This document shows positions 11,043 to 24,200 of a DNA stretch of 64,000 nt, piece by piece (position 1 is the stretch's first letter; each line of letters opens with the position of its first letter). Location of the stretch: contig MU839084.1 of the NCBI GenBank assembly GCA_030685235.1, forward strand, positions 248,001 to 312,000, in the 5' to 3' direction. The notes under the pieces were generated by a model. It had not been told where the DNA came from, made no database searches, and worked only from the letters and a program-made list of their open reading frames with translations. The DNA comes from Copromyces sp. CBS 386.78 (Eukaryota; Ascomycota; Sordariomycetes; Sordariales; Sordariaceae). The position numbers were made by a program, and so were the translations under genes.

Positions 11043-14000
11043 ATGCAACCTCTAAACCCATTCCTCAGCGCTTTCGCCAAGAGCCCTTACCTCGCCCAGT
11101 GCTCGCCCCCTCAGCAGCACATCCTCCTTGTCCCGACCACCGATGTCATTCTTGACTCCCGCGACACCGAGACGGGCGCGCCCTTGTCCGCTTCCGTAGC
11201 CTCCGACGAGTTCATCGGGAGCCATGTGCTGCGGATCCTTCCGCCCAAGGGGGGGCATGGCGCGGGAGCCAAGGAACCAGTGCAGAATCTCCGCGAGATG
11301 AAGGGCAAGCCCAAGCTGTACAGCACCATCAATGGCAGGACCATCGTCATCAAGGACAACTATGTCTACAGCAACAAGGGTACCGAAAGCTTCCCAGAAG
11401 TTTGGAGTTTTGAGCATGTCGCTAACGATTCTTGTAATCACAGGATTCAGGGCCTTGGCCCAAGCCAGCCTTCTTCACGACGCCCTCTGGTACCCCGATA
11501 CTCTCGAGCTCAAACAGTTCCTGGTCTACTTCATATCGCGCCCGCTGGTCGGATCATGGGAGGAAGTCAAGATCACTCCAGCTATACTGCCGCCCGAACC
11601 GAGCGGCCGACCCAAACCTATAGCAGCTGCGTCGGACGCACCAAAAAAGAAGGACATCAGGAGCTTCCATGAACTCCTCAATCACTTCCCCGCCATTGCA
11701 AGACAAATGCAAAACGGGCTTGAGAAGCTGTTCCGTGAATTCACCCTTGTAGTCGAACGGCCGTTACCGCCGCCACCCTCCGCGAGCGTCATTCCTGATC
11801 CAGAACCCATCAATGGCCCCATCACGCACGCGGTTCGAAATGTGCGATCGAACAGTACGGGAAGTATCAGCTTCACGAGGAGTGCAAACGGTGATCACAT
11901 GAACGAGAGCATATACAGCCAGGATGACGAGGACATTATGAGGGTGGCGTTGGAGACTGCTGTAACTTCAGCTATTGACCTTTTCCAAAACGTCGATAAG
12001 CAACAATTGTCTCTGCTGGGTGCGACTACCGACTTGACCGGACCGGTTGTCGAACGTATGATTGAACGTTATGTGACGGAAAACGTACACTACATGTTGT
12101 TCCCCCGCTTGACGACGCTTCGACGGCCGGATGATCTCGAGCTAGAGGCCAAGATTCGACAGATGGACAATATCGATATCTCTCAGTTGGGGATTGTTAT
12201 GGACGGCGGGTCGCGAGCAAAGCGCGATCTCATCTCCCGGTTGGGGCGTGCGGTGGATGAGTTCCGGAAAATGACAAATGCTAGCTGTCCTCAGGAGATG
12301 ATGGAAATTCTTCTTTCTACTGCCAAGGCAGCAACGCAGCTTGCCCTACCCGAGCCTCCACAAACGTCGGGGCTTGCTTCAGAGAAGCCTATTATGACCA
12401 TCAACGCCGATACACTAGTGTCTCTGCTGTTGTATGTTGTCATCAAAGCCCAGATCAAGCACCTCCAGGCGCGACTGGGCTATGTTAGGCACTTCATCTT
12501 CATTGATGATGTTGATAGCGGCGAGATTGGCTATGCGCTCAGCACCTTTGAGGCTGTTTTGGCGTATCTTGATCGTGAGTCCGGCGGCCTACGGAGAGCC
12601 AGTCGTCGGAACAGAGCCCTTTGGGACGCGGTATCAAAAGGCGACATGGTCGAGCTCAAGAAGATTATGGAACCAGAAACATATGCCAGCGAAGACTCTC
12701 ATTACGCAGTTGAATCCAGACCCTCTTCACGCAGGGCATCAGGAAACGACTGGAACTTTGCAAATGGGGGTTCGAGTCTGTCTTCAACGACCTTGTCTGC
12801 TTCAGAGCGCTTTTCTGAGGGTTCTGGTCTCAGCCATGTATTTCCGTTCCAGGACGGAGCATCTGATCACATCGATATCGATCCTTTCGAAGCCGAACCA
12901 TTACCTCTGCCAAAGAAAGTCAAGAGGGTATCGATGGACACTCGAAGTTTGTCAATGTCGAGTAGCTCTGAAATTTCGTTCAGATCTAGGTCCGCGAGCA
13001 TCGCCACGGCATGGACGGGTGGAGTTGAAGGCGACACTAGTATTGAACGCCTCGCCCAAACCACAGATGCACTTGGGGAGTCAGTCCCGATGATGGCCAT
13101 CCAAAACGGCCGTGTTGAAGCCTTGGAGTACCTCTTGTCCGTTCAGCAGTATTTCCCTCCCCATGTTCTGCTGGAAGATCAAAACAACGCCGGAACAACC
13201 TTGATGAGCGCTGCAGTCCAGTTAGGGGAAGCCAAAGTCATCAACATGCTGCTGAACTTGTTCCTCGAGTCAATACCGCGCGATCAACTTGGAGAATATC
13301 TCGCCAGACAAGATACATGGGGCCGTAGTGCTGCGCATTATCTCTTCCATGCACCCTTCCTAATAAAGCGCATAGGCGAAATGCTGCCCTGGCGACAGAG
13401 GGACAAAAACGGACAGACACCGTTATTCGCGTTATGTCGGTCATATGATCATGCCAACTACTCTATTATGGTGGAGGAGGGCCTTGATTTTGCCACGAGA
13501 ACTCAAGGCGACGGCCAACCTCTACATCTGGATGATCATGTCGATGCCAAGGGCAATACCCTTCTTCATATCATCAACGACCCGAAGCTGGCTTTACGAA
13601 TACTGCAACATGGCGACGTTGACGTCAATGCAACCAACGAAAAGAGGTTTACCCCCTTGATGCTGGCCAGCAAGTACGGACGTTTTGATATGGTGCGGGT
13701 TCTCTTCGGGGATCCTCGCGTTGATGTTGCGGCCAGGGAGCTTCGAGGTTTGACAGCCGTGGAACTGGCCAAGGACGACGAAGTCCGTAACAAGATCGAC
13801 GACCTCACCTTGTTCTCGCTCATACCAGGCTCCGACTCACGCACAACGGGCGTGGTACGATCCTACTTCGTCGAGGATACCTCCATCCGCTTCGTACTGA
13901 AGTCGGGGGCACCGGTCGATCGGTATAGTTATGCCGTAACGACCTGCCGTCGGTCTTTGACGGACTTTGAGCACCTCGCTAAGTTGCTGGAGATAGAGAA

Positions 14001-15287
14001 TCCTTCCTCTTGGATACCGTCCCTGTCAGATGTGCGGTCCCCGACACAAATTCTTTCCAGGCCAAGTCGAGCGGTACTCAAGGATCTCCAGATCCGTATG
14101 GATTGGTTCTTGCGAGTGCTCCTGGCGCATCCCACGTTTGCTACTCATGAGATGCTTTGGGAGTTTTTCCTGGTGCCTGACTTGCAACTTGACATGATGG
14201 CCGACCGCAGTAAGCTCAAAGCGGAAGCGCTAACGGAGAAAATCCATGACGAGATGGAGCCTGTTATAGACCTAAGGGAGGTTGAGCAGTTTGTTGACCA
14301 CGCTCGTGATATTGTCAGGGGCGTGCACTTTTCTACAAGGAGTGTGGCTCGGAGGGCAAACGTAGTTGGGAACGTTGCCATGGGTAAGTCCATATCCCTT
14401 CATTGTTCTCTCACACCTCTCCATCGAGGGAAGCCCTTACTAACAATACCCCGCAAAAAGATCTCTACGACGCCTCCCAACTCCTCCACCGCGCTCTAAC
14501 CACCTTCCCCTTCCTCCCCAACTCCCACCTAACCGCCATGGAACTCTACGTCCGCGCCCTCGCCCCACCGCAAAACTCGCCAACAAACCTCTTCTTCAAC
14601 GCCTTCCTAACCCTCTACTCCAACGTCGAAGCCATCCTGCGCGCCCTCGCCAAGCCTCCGCGAACCATCGCTAAGATCGTCTCCATTCGCCGCGAGGCCG
14701 AGCGCAACTACAACTCACTCAACCGGTCGTCGCGCTGGCCGCTCGGTCTTCTCGACGAGACGAGACAGCGGATGAACGAGGAAAGGGAGGAAAAGGCTAA
14801 GAATGCGGAGCGCGAGGCGGAGATGCTGGGCAGAGAGCTTCGATATGCCCAGCAGACTGTCGCCGGCGAGCTGGCGGGGTGGAGGGATATGCATGAGAAG
14901 ATGGGCCGGAGGGCGATTAGGGAGTTGGCGAGAGGGATGTTGATTTTGGAGAGGGGGAGGATGGAGGGGCTGAAGAGAGCGTTGAGGAAGGTTAAGGGTG
15001 TTAATGTGGCGGGGGGTTTGGCGGGTTTGAGGGAGAGTGTTGTTGATGTTGATGGGAATGGGGTAGGGGTTGGTGGGAGTAGTAGTAGTGGTCAAAACGG
15101 AAATGGGAATGGGAAGGGTGTAGTACCCGGCAAAGGAGTCGTCGTTGGTGTTGGAAAGGCTCCGGCGACGATAGCTGCCAGTACGGTGGTTGCGACGGGG
15201 AGGATTGATGATAACTTGGTTTCGTCGTCGCCGTTACCGAGCACAACGAATGGTGGGAAGACTGCAGATGAAGCAGCTGGAGTTTAA
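11043..15287 (+). CDS. VPS9-domain, ankyrin-repeat and PX-domain protein, Vrl1-like (1367 aa)
   Basis: Exons are 11043-11379, 11444-14383 and 14461-15287. The introns (64 and 77 nt) have donors GTACCG and GTAAGT, CTAAC branches and AG acceptors, and both joins keep the frame. In order: an N-terminal region; a VPS9 Rab5-type GEF domain at about residues 290-480 containing the hallmark segment NADTLVSLLLYVVIKA; a Ser-rich linker; ankyrin repeats at about 660-900; a PX domain at about 920-1030; then a long helical, charged region to about 1270 that fits a sorting-nexin BAR-type module; and a Gly/Asn-rich tail. This order (VPS9, ankyrin, PX-BAR) is that of yeast Vrl1, a subunit of the VINE endosomal coat. 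The inferred role is Rab5-family GTPase activation and membrane binding at endosomes. Confidence 0.92.
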
Positions 15288-15679
15288 GTTACATGGAAAT
15301 ATAAACGGTGTTGGGTGGCTTTTTTTTTGGCTTTTTTTCGAAGAGGCTGGGTTACTGTCGATTTGTGGAACGCGGTAGTAGTGTACAGCATGACAATATG
15401 GGCAATGCCGGTAGCCTGATGGAAATGCCTGGCGGTGATGTCTGCCCGTTTGGGGATACACTCATAAGGTCGGGTTGTCTGTGCGATCTGGGTGGTGAGA
15501 ATGAGTGTTGAATGTTCAACTGGTGCAGGATACAGGACAGCCGAGGCGTTAGAGCTTGGGAAGGTGCGGTCGGACTTCAATGCCATACTCCTTTTTCTCC
15601 TTCTTACTTGGGAATTGTGATGCCGTTGGTAGGACCTTCCGCTCAACCCCTGTTTTAGTGAGTTTTTCTCATCCTGTTC
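15288..15679. other. 3' flank of the VPS9-domain gene
   Basis: No gene is supported. T-rich tracts around 15320-15340 suit a 3' untranslated region. Confidence 0.5.
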
Positions 15680-16678
15680 GTGCCTTCTCGTGTCTCCTCG
15701 AGTCGCTCTTCCTCAATTCCTTCCTTCCATTCTGCCCTGGTTATTAAGTACAGGGGCACTCATCACTATTGCCCGCGCGAAGTCGGTTCTGGCAGCAGGT
15801 GTCACCTGTACGTGTGGAAAGTGCCATCCAATCCACACTTTCTTGGCTCTCTTCCAGAGGGCTGGCGTCGTGAAGAGATGCCTCAGAAGTTGTTCACTAA
15901 TAAGTGGTTAAAGTGTTTAAAGCAGTCAAAGTGGTTACGTCAAACGTACGAAAGTACTGGCGTGGACATATCACCAGACGCTTTTAAGACACCGTACCAT
16001 TACGAGTTAGATGCATATCCTCGCAGCTCTTTCCACTATCCGATACCTTTAGGAGAAAAACTGGAATCGGCGCCAGGTGGTTTGGCGTAAAGTCTCCTTT
16101 TGGACAGTATAGTTGTGCGGAGACAACTCAGTTGAATCTCTGGGCTCTCAAACCTCTTCCTTTTGAGTTTGAAGATTGGTCATGGTCAAGTGGCGATGAA
16201 GATACTGAGTCAGATGAAGACAAGGAAGAGAGTGCGTCGGATGAGGACGTGGAAGACAGCGCGAGATGAAGATTTGATCGAGCAGATGGCAAAGGAAGTA
16301 GCTGATATTAGATGGCAGGACAGTGACAAACGCGCTTCTGAATTCATATTCAAGGTCTGCGGTTACAGTGTCCGTGCCCATAACTGTCAAGTTGTCTTGC
16401 GTGACGACTCAGGAGAAGCCGTTGGCGTTCTCTTCCCCAACCTAGCCGACGACATGGAAAAGATATGGGGTGCTGAGAGCCAGGGCATACCAGTAGACCT
16501 GGTCGCTATCTCACGGGGACATACCATCCAATACCCGCAGATTCATCACCCAGAAGAATGGAACTTCTATCACGTCCTCTGGGTCGAGTGGGTAGATGGC
16601 ATCGCCTATAGGAAGGGAGTTGGGCAGGTATTCAGGTCGGCATGGAAACAGTTGGGAGCTAAAGATGTTCCTGGATGA
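15680..16678 (+). pseudogene. Frame-broken relic resembling the C-terminal part of HET-type proteins
   Basis: Three consecutive blocks of protein-like sequence lie in different frames. The first is an open frame ending at 16090, with the Tyr/His/Pro-rich stretch FKTPYHYELDAYPRSS. The second, from about 16050 to 16269, contains SPFGQYSCAETTQLNLW and an Asp/Glu-rich run. The third, about 16268-16678, contains DLVAISRGHTIQYP and FYHVLWVEWVDGIAYRKGVG. The last block matches the usual end of HET-domain-type incompatibility proteins and their truncated fungal paralogues (an AISRG motif, then a Leu-Trp-Val-Glu-Trp...Ala-Tyr-Arg strand). No donor or acceptor joins the blocks cleanly, so indels are likelier than introns. 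No HET domain itself is visible. Confidence 0.5.
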
Positions 16679-16771
16679 GGTGCTTTCGGGCCGCTCAGTT
16701 GGACGAAAGGTGGATGATGATATGAAATAACTTTCCTTACCATGATCTCAGTTTTCGTTTTCCTTTTGTCG

Positions 16772-16806
<35 letters not shown>

Positions 16807-19800
16807 GAGCTTTTCAGTGGACTCAGTTTTTTGATATCATTCCAATTTCCTGGCTATTAGTCGTTTTGGGATTAATGTACATCAAAAACTAAAGATATCT
16901 TTACTACTTAATAAATTCATTTTGTTGTCAGTTAAACGCTTTTCTCGGTTGAAGACAATCAACCACGAAGACAACATGTGATTCCTCTTGACTCCCAAAT
17001 GTCGAGGCGTGCACGCCAACTCTTCCAAAATAAAGAAAGACTCCCAAATGTCGAGGCGTGCACGCCAACTCTTCCAAAATAAAGAAAGACACTCTGCGAA
17101 GTTCCTCATCACCCTAGTGGTTTACCGGACCGCAACTCAAAGGAGAACCGTGCCTCATGAGACTGTTCCTCGACAGTCGTATCACAAACCCCAGCCTCAT
17201 TGCGCAGATTACCGTACCGTATAGGCCTCAACATTACCAGGGCCACCATCTCAAAATAAGAGATAACATGATGAAACAAGCGCGAGTGACCGTTGTCAAG
17301 CTGAACAACCAGCCGTTGGTGAGTGTACGCCGAACCTAATTGGTCCGAAAGAAAATGAAACGAAACAATTAGCCGCCATCTGGAAGATGAAGCACTACCC
17401 ATTAAGATTCTTGGATGCAAAACAAGGCTACAACGTTTGGCCGGTCAGGTCGGGCCAGGTCAGGAGAATGGGCCTTAGTGAGGCTGTACTTGACCATAAC
17501 TACCACCTGGGTCAGATGTTCCTGATATGAAGGTGTAGGTAGGTACCATGCATGGCCCATGGAATGGGCAGGGCAAACAACCGGACCGGATCACAGATCA
17601 CGGGTAGATGTTGAGCCGTGGTATACGGCTTGCTTAGTTAGTCATATCACATGTTGTGTATGAGTTGTGGAATTATGGGAGTCCTCAAACAAGCCTATTG
17701 TTCAGGCCCGTTTCGATATGCTTTATACTATTGTAGGTACACAGATATCCGTTCCGAAAGCGGGGAGAAAGAACGTGAAGGTGTTTCATGTTTCTTTGGT
17801 GCGCACGTGGTTGAAGAATGGGAAACTGGGCGGGAGTCATTGTTCTTTATCTTTGTTCCTCTCGCTTCTGGCACGGAAAAATCCGAAGATACCTGAACCT
17901 AGTCGCTTCGGCTTTATTGGGTCCCGATGGTGAGAGGAGTGAGTGACTGACATGGAAGAAATGATGCTATCACAGGAGTGTCCGCTCCGGGAAGACGGGT
18001 ATGCGGCCCTTCTTTCAACCGTTCTTTTCTCTGGGGAAGACTGCGGTTTCAGCAGTTCAAGTTGTGACTGAGAACTGCAAGCTCAACTGGTCAGTTTGTC
18101 TGATATCCGTGATATGACCTGCATTATCCATCCACTGGATGGAAGCTCGAAGATCATATCTGGGCATTAGTAAAAAGCCTCAGTATCAGACCTTTCTAGA
18201 CATGGACAACACAAAGACCAGGCACATCAAATCATGCCATGTCGGCAGATAACGGAGTATCTTTTACCCCTTTTTTTTTCTTTTTTTTTTTTTTCTCTTA
18301 TTCATGAGTCACGCTCGCACATGTGAATGTGACTTGACGTGCTTTTTCACACACATATACATGAAGTTTTCCTTTTCCCCCGCACCACGACACTGGTCAT
18401 AGGAGATCGTGAGGATATGAATGGTCAAACTTCCAAAAAGGATGGGAGTATGCCTTGCAGGAAAGCACTTGTTTCATGTTTCTCCCGCTGCCACATGAAA
18501 CAATGAAACATAAAAAATGTCAAGAAGTGGGAGAAGAAAAAGAAACTGCCGAAGGTCTGGTAGCCGGGACGGACGATGGCACCACATGTTTAGTCGAATG
18601 GATAACACTGGAGTCGGAGTTTGACACCTCACCTAGCATTAGTCGGGATGCCTAGCTTGCGTTGTTAGTGTTGGCCTAGTCCATATAGTGTTCTGCATGT
18701 TTTTTTAGTACGTGTGGATGACTCCTCTTTTTTTCCTGTGTCTTCGCTGTTTCTTTTCTTCCGGTGCAGTCTTCCCTTCATTTTTTTTTTATGATTTCTT
18801 CCAGGCCCAGACTGAACTGGCCAAAGGAGAGAGTCGGTAGAATTCCAGACAACTTCGAGTCTTTGGTTATGTGCCCTTCCATACGCAGGGCATTACATAC
18901 CACCCACACACATGATTCCCATATGTCGGTAGGTTCAACGTCGTCCAATCGACGGGAAAATTTCCCCCATGTCCGAAAAGGCAATAGTTTTAGTGGTATA
19001 AGTCGAGTTAAGAATTCTGATTGGTCAACGGTACAATCGGACCCTTGTGGGGATATGTGAACTGGTCGGGCTTCCATGCGGCACGCAAAGACAGGGGGGG
19101 TGGAAGACTGGTAAGTGAAAAGAAAGACAGAAAAAGGAAAAGCGCTTTCAAAGTGGAACATGTTTGACTGACAGCACAACAGCGGAGTTGCAGAACTTGC
19201 AGATCGTGGATCTGCTGTTGCATGAAAAATTGGAGAACAAATCTGCAAAAACCGTCAATGTTGTTGAAAAGCCTCCGTTCGGAGAAAAGGCCGGGGGCCG
19301 CTGCCGGCGACGTTAGGTAAACGGACGAGACGACTCCGACTCGGAAAATCTCCATTATGGTTCTCGCGCAGTTCTCGGTGTCATCCAGGCGAGGACCAGA
19401 AGCGATGAAGTGTAAGTTTTTCATGCCAAGGGCTTGGGGTGCAGTATGTAGTCGCATGAGGATGAGGGACGTCACTCAGAGGCACGGCTTTGACCTTGCT
19501 GCCAGCCGGCTTGCCGTATCTTCCGAAGGTAGGTTTGTCTCTCAAACTGATAATGTTGCTCGGTGAGTTCAAGAACGGGGTTGGGAGTTGTTGTGCGACA
19601 AGACCTTGTGGCTGACCGCCCTCTAGGTGTCGTGTACGAAGGGAATGAATATCGTCCTACATGTTGGACGGGCGCTTAAAAGTTGCCAACGCTGTAGAGG
19701 TAGGTTTCCGATCCGAAGATCCTCCCTCCTTTGATATGCCTCTTTCCGTGAGTGAGACCCGACATGTTAAGCGCCTAGAAAACCTCGTAATGAGGCTGTG

Positions 19801-21019
19801 CAACTGTCGGCCTGTTCCATCGTTATCAAGCCTTTTTGAAAATTGAGGAATGAAGCAATTTTGAACGCATTTTATCAGATGATGAACAGGAGAGCTTCGG
19901 ATGTCGATTGGGCTGGCAAAGACGGTCTCTAACAATTTCCGTAACCGCCCAGCCACCGCTGATGTTATTAGCGCATGTTCATGCCCTGATTGAAAGGGCG
20001 GCTGTTTGATTTAACCCGACCCGCTCCGTTAGCTCTCAATGCTGCAGCTAACACAAATCCTTAACAACTGACCGCAAGCGACATTACGCAAGCGCCCGCG
20101 CTTCCTACAGTCGTCAGCTTGACATCTTCAACCTAACCTGAACATGCTCTGCTTTGTGGCGCTTAGTTTCGGTGAGAAACCGAAAGGCAGCTGAGAATTC
20201 ATGCTGTTGCAATCTTCCAGCCTCTTCTAAAAAGACACGGGACCTGCTCGATCCCGGCCTTGGTTGCCTCCGGCGGTCATTCGTAATACAATGCAATTTC
20301 AGTAACCGCTCGCATCATGAACCGTCATCAAAACTCTCGACCGACACCCGGCCTCTTCCTCGAAGACGTTCAAGGTCAGAGAAAAGCTAAGCAGCCGATG
20401 GATCCACCAAAAATAGGGCCGCCATAGGGTCGGATGTTCCTCCTAGCTATGCAGTTCCTCTGCCCAGAGGTGAGATGCGACTGGTAGCGGGGAACGGTCG
20501 TGGAGCAGCTTTGGAGTCTCGAGCAGAAACATGATGCGAGCGAGACATCAACGAGCAGGCCCAAACTCCGGATAGCCGAAAGAGTCGAAAGAAAGGATGG
20601 AGAGGATGGGTGCCCAACCCGCCTTACTTTTTTGATAGTGTCGGCCTGGCATGCAATGCAATATGTATGGACATTGCGAGCTATCACTATCACTGAGATA
20701 GCGGGAGACGAATGTCTTTTAGCTGTCGTATCAGAACGGTTTCTGGGGGCGTTCTGGATTCAGTGGAAAGAGCTGGCCTTGCATCTGTGCCTGACCTTCT
20801 ATAGTCGAGCCGTGGCAGCCTTCCGTATGGCTTCTCGACTCTGCGGATGGGTCCGTTCAGCAGTCCGGCTCAACGGCCTAGCATGCCCTCGTCGCCGCGG
20901 GGTTGGTGGTGGTGATGGTGGTGCGGTGGTGTCCGGGTGGTGTTGCGAGAAAAGGACGCGATGGGTTCGAAGCCTTGCTCCATCAGACGTGTCGTGGCTC
21001 GATTCGATGGCCCTGGCTG
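16679..21019. other. About 4.3 kb without convincing genes
   Basis: Short ORFs occur on both strands but none has domain-like sequence or a consistent exon chain. T runs occur at about 16777-16805 and 18270-18295. The 49-bp tandem duplication at 16991-17088 is listed separately. An ORF of 174 codons runs from 20500 into the left LTR at 21025, with composition that looks fortuitous. The stretch could hold non-coding transcripts; nothing in the sequence shows it. Confidence 0.45.
16991..17088. repeat. Perfect 49-bp tandem duplication with a palindromic core
   Basis: Two head-to-tail copies (16991-17039 and 17040-17088) are identical. Each contains the perfect 12-bp palindrome GGCGTGCACGCC and an A-rich end. 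Identity implies a recent duplication. Confidence 0.9.
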
Positions 21020-21024
21020 CGATG

Positions 21025-21196
21025 TGTCAGATTGTAGGGTGGAGATCTCGACTAGATGAGGCGAGTCCCAGTCACCTGATTAAGGTCTTGGCATTTCCGG
21101 GATACCCGAGCACCCCCCAGACCTTCTGGAGCGGATCAGTTATACAGCTAGTTTTTAGACAATTCAATCAACCAGATCACACCAGTAAATCTGACA
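21025..21196 (+). repeat. 5' LTR of the first copia element
   Basis: 172 bp, starts TGTCAGATTG and ends AATCTGACA, so its ends form a 7-bp inverted repeat (TGTCAGA/TCTGACA). It is aligned along its whole length with the copy at 26276-26449. Most differences are C to T or G to A in the right copy, in line with RIP. Confidence 0.95.
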
Positions 21197-21222
21197 ATTA
21201 ACAGTCTGATACGCGCATTACC
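21197..21222 (+). other. Probable minus-strand primer-binding site, tRNA-Asn half-molecule type
   Basis: Directly after the 5' LTR comes ATTAACAGTCTGATACGCGC, then ATTACC. Its complement reads through a tRNA anticodon arm, with loop CTGTTAA (anticodon GTT, Asn), ending at the base after the loop (position 39). Copia-type elements are known to prime with a 5' half of an initiator tRNA cleaved at this point. Use of tRNA-Asn is my inference from the complement. Confidence 0.5.
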
Positions 21223-21239
21223 TATTAATATAACGATTA

Positions 21240-24200
21240 GTATTAATTAATAGTTAATAATTAAACTAAACGATACGATATCTCTTTTAAAGATTAGTAA
21301 CGATACTAAGGAGAATATTGCCTACTTTAAAAATAGCGATAACTAGATCCGTTAGGAGCCTATACTTTAGTTAAAATATAATTTAAATATTTTTAAAGAA
21401 TAGATTTAAAGTAAGATCGAAAGACTTACTATATTGAAATAGCTTAATCCTAGCTAATACCCTATTATTAAAGAAGTAAAGGTGCGGATTAAAGCTATTA
21501 AAATTGAACTTAATAATTTTAATAATAGAACTATTATTTAAATTAATTTAGAAAAAATAATTTAAAGAATTCCTCCTACCGAATTTAGAGAATGTAACAA
21601 AATAATTTTCAATACCCTTATTACCGAAGTAGATCTCCTTAATAAAAAGTTTTTTAAATTGGAATTTACATTCTATCCCAATAATAAGAAAAATTAAAAA
21701 GAATTTATAATTAGTAATAAAATTATATATACCTAAATAAAATTATTAATTAATTATAATCTATAAAATAGCGTAATAAAGGAAGAGTAGAAGATTAACG
21801 AATAGTATAAAAAATTTAAAACTATAACTAATTATAAGGTAGTCGATAAATAAATTAGAGCCCGGAAATAATATTAAGAAATTATTATTATATTTACAAA
21901 AGAATTTAAAAATTAGGGTAATTAATTTTAAACTTAGTCTATTACAATAAATAACGGTTAAATAATAGGTATTAAAGAAATTAAAATTCTTAACTCTTAG
22001 TATATCGATTTTATTAACGCAGTTAAAATTATACGCCCTAAATAGTATAAAAGTACTTAAAAGTTCAATAAGGAAATAGCCGCTAAGATTCTTACCTTTA
22101 TAGAAGTATATAAGGATTTTAAGAAATACAGTATTAATTTTATAAAATATAGGGTAATTCTTAAAGGAGGATATTACAATACTTTTAACGTTAGCAAAAT
22201 TAGTATTAAATTTAATAATTAAAGATTTATATTTAACGATAACTACAAAAAAAATACCTATAATAAGGACGTTCGTTAAGAAAGTAAAAATAAGAAGCCT
22301 ACGGGTAATAAGCTTAAAGGTACTATATTTAAGAAAAGAAAATATTAATCAGATATATCCGAATTTTAAACGTATAAGAAATTTAGTTTCCTCATATATA
22401 AAGTATACGAAAAATCCCTATATTCTTTCGAAGATTATTAGTATATTAATTTAAGCGCTAAATTTAAGAAGGTTATTAGGTTAAACCTTTATACTTATCG
22501 CGTCGTTAAAGAAAACTTTATAAAAGATTTAAAATTTATTAAAAAAGTAGAATGTATTACAATCGAAAATAACGGAGAAGAGAAAGTATTTAAGAAATAA
22601 GAAAATATATAATTATCTAATATAAATGCGAATTATAATATTACTTATAGAGCGACCTTTTAAATTAGCGGAGTATATTAAATTGGAGAGGAGATTTACC
22701 CTTTTAAAAATTTAATAATTTTCAATTTTAATAATTCGCTTTATATTTTTAATAAAATTATTCGTTTCCTTTATTTCTATTATATTAATTTAAATAATTA
22801 TATATAGGTTAAAGATATTTAAGTAGCGATTAAAAGGTTTAAGGAAGTTAATAGTATTATTAGAAGAAAGAATAGTTCTTTAAAACTACAATTGAAAAAA
22901 GTCGTCTTTTACCTTAATTTCGCTACTAATTTCATTTCCTATATCCAATTACGAAGGTAGGGTTTTTATTAAAATTATTACCCTTTTAATAATTATTTGA
23001 AGAAAATTGATAGATTATTCTTTTATTATTTAAATATTATTTATAGTTAAACGGTTATAGAAATTATCCCCCTCTCGTTTATTAGAACTTCGTTTATAAT
23101 ATATCGATACGAAATTATTTCCTATATTTAACGTCCGTTTAAGTAGATAATAGATATTTGGCATTTACGATTCGGGTACTTAGGACTATAAGTATTTAAT
23201 TATTTATAAAATATTAATAGGGTATAGATCCGCGGTATATTATTAGTTAAATACGATACGTATACTATAATAAAGATTAAGCGATAAGTTTATTATATAT
23301 TTAGAGACCGCGGCTATAAATTAAGGGAGAGATTTATAGTAAATTTCTTCGAATTTAATAAAGGAAGTAACGGGGTTAAATATTTCCTCTTTATTATATA
23401 TTATTAGTTTAATTATATTTAGGATTACTATTTATTTAATTATTAAACGGTTATTATTACTATTACACTAATATCTTATATTAATATATTTAAATAATAG
23501 TATAATATTAATATTAAAATTTTCGAATTCGATAATAAATTTATAAATAATAAGATTTAATAAAGGTTATTATAATAAAGAATAATAGTTGAACCTTTTA
23601 TTCTTAATATATAAGTATAGAATAGTGGGGTAAAGTATTTAAGGGGTATAGTTAAAGAAAAATATAATATTATATCAATAAATTCGAAATTTCTAATCGA
23701 TTTATAGTTAAAAATTACTACTATAGTTATTTATTTTATTAATAAATCCCTTCAATACTTTTATAATTAGAAATTTCCATTTAAACGGTTTTATACTTAT
23801 ATTATTTAATAATACAATTATTAAGAGGTATACAAATTAAATTTAAATTATTTTAAAGTCTATAGTTGTAAGGCCTTTATAATAACAAGTATTACCTAAA
23901 AGAAAGAGAAACGGCATTAAAAATATTTGCTTAAAATATAAATAGGTTTCTTTATTAATTATTTAGCGACTTTAATTTATTATATATAGAATTTATATAT
24001 AAATTAAATTATTTAAATTAGAAATATAATTTTTAATAAGGAGATTATATATAATTTAAATTTTAAGAAGTTAAAAGAGGACTTGTAAATTAGTAGCGAA
24101 GAATTGGTAGATTTATTTAATAAATTCGACGAACTATATAATTAATTTTCGGAGGTGTCCGAATTATTAGAGAGAGAAGGCTACGGCCTACAAAATAATA

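Noticed and set aside
20500..21201. Plus-strand ORF of 233 codons
   Set aside because: Runs into the left LTR; composition and frame use look fortuitous, and the frame after the empty site would end within 20 codons.
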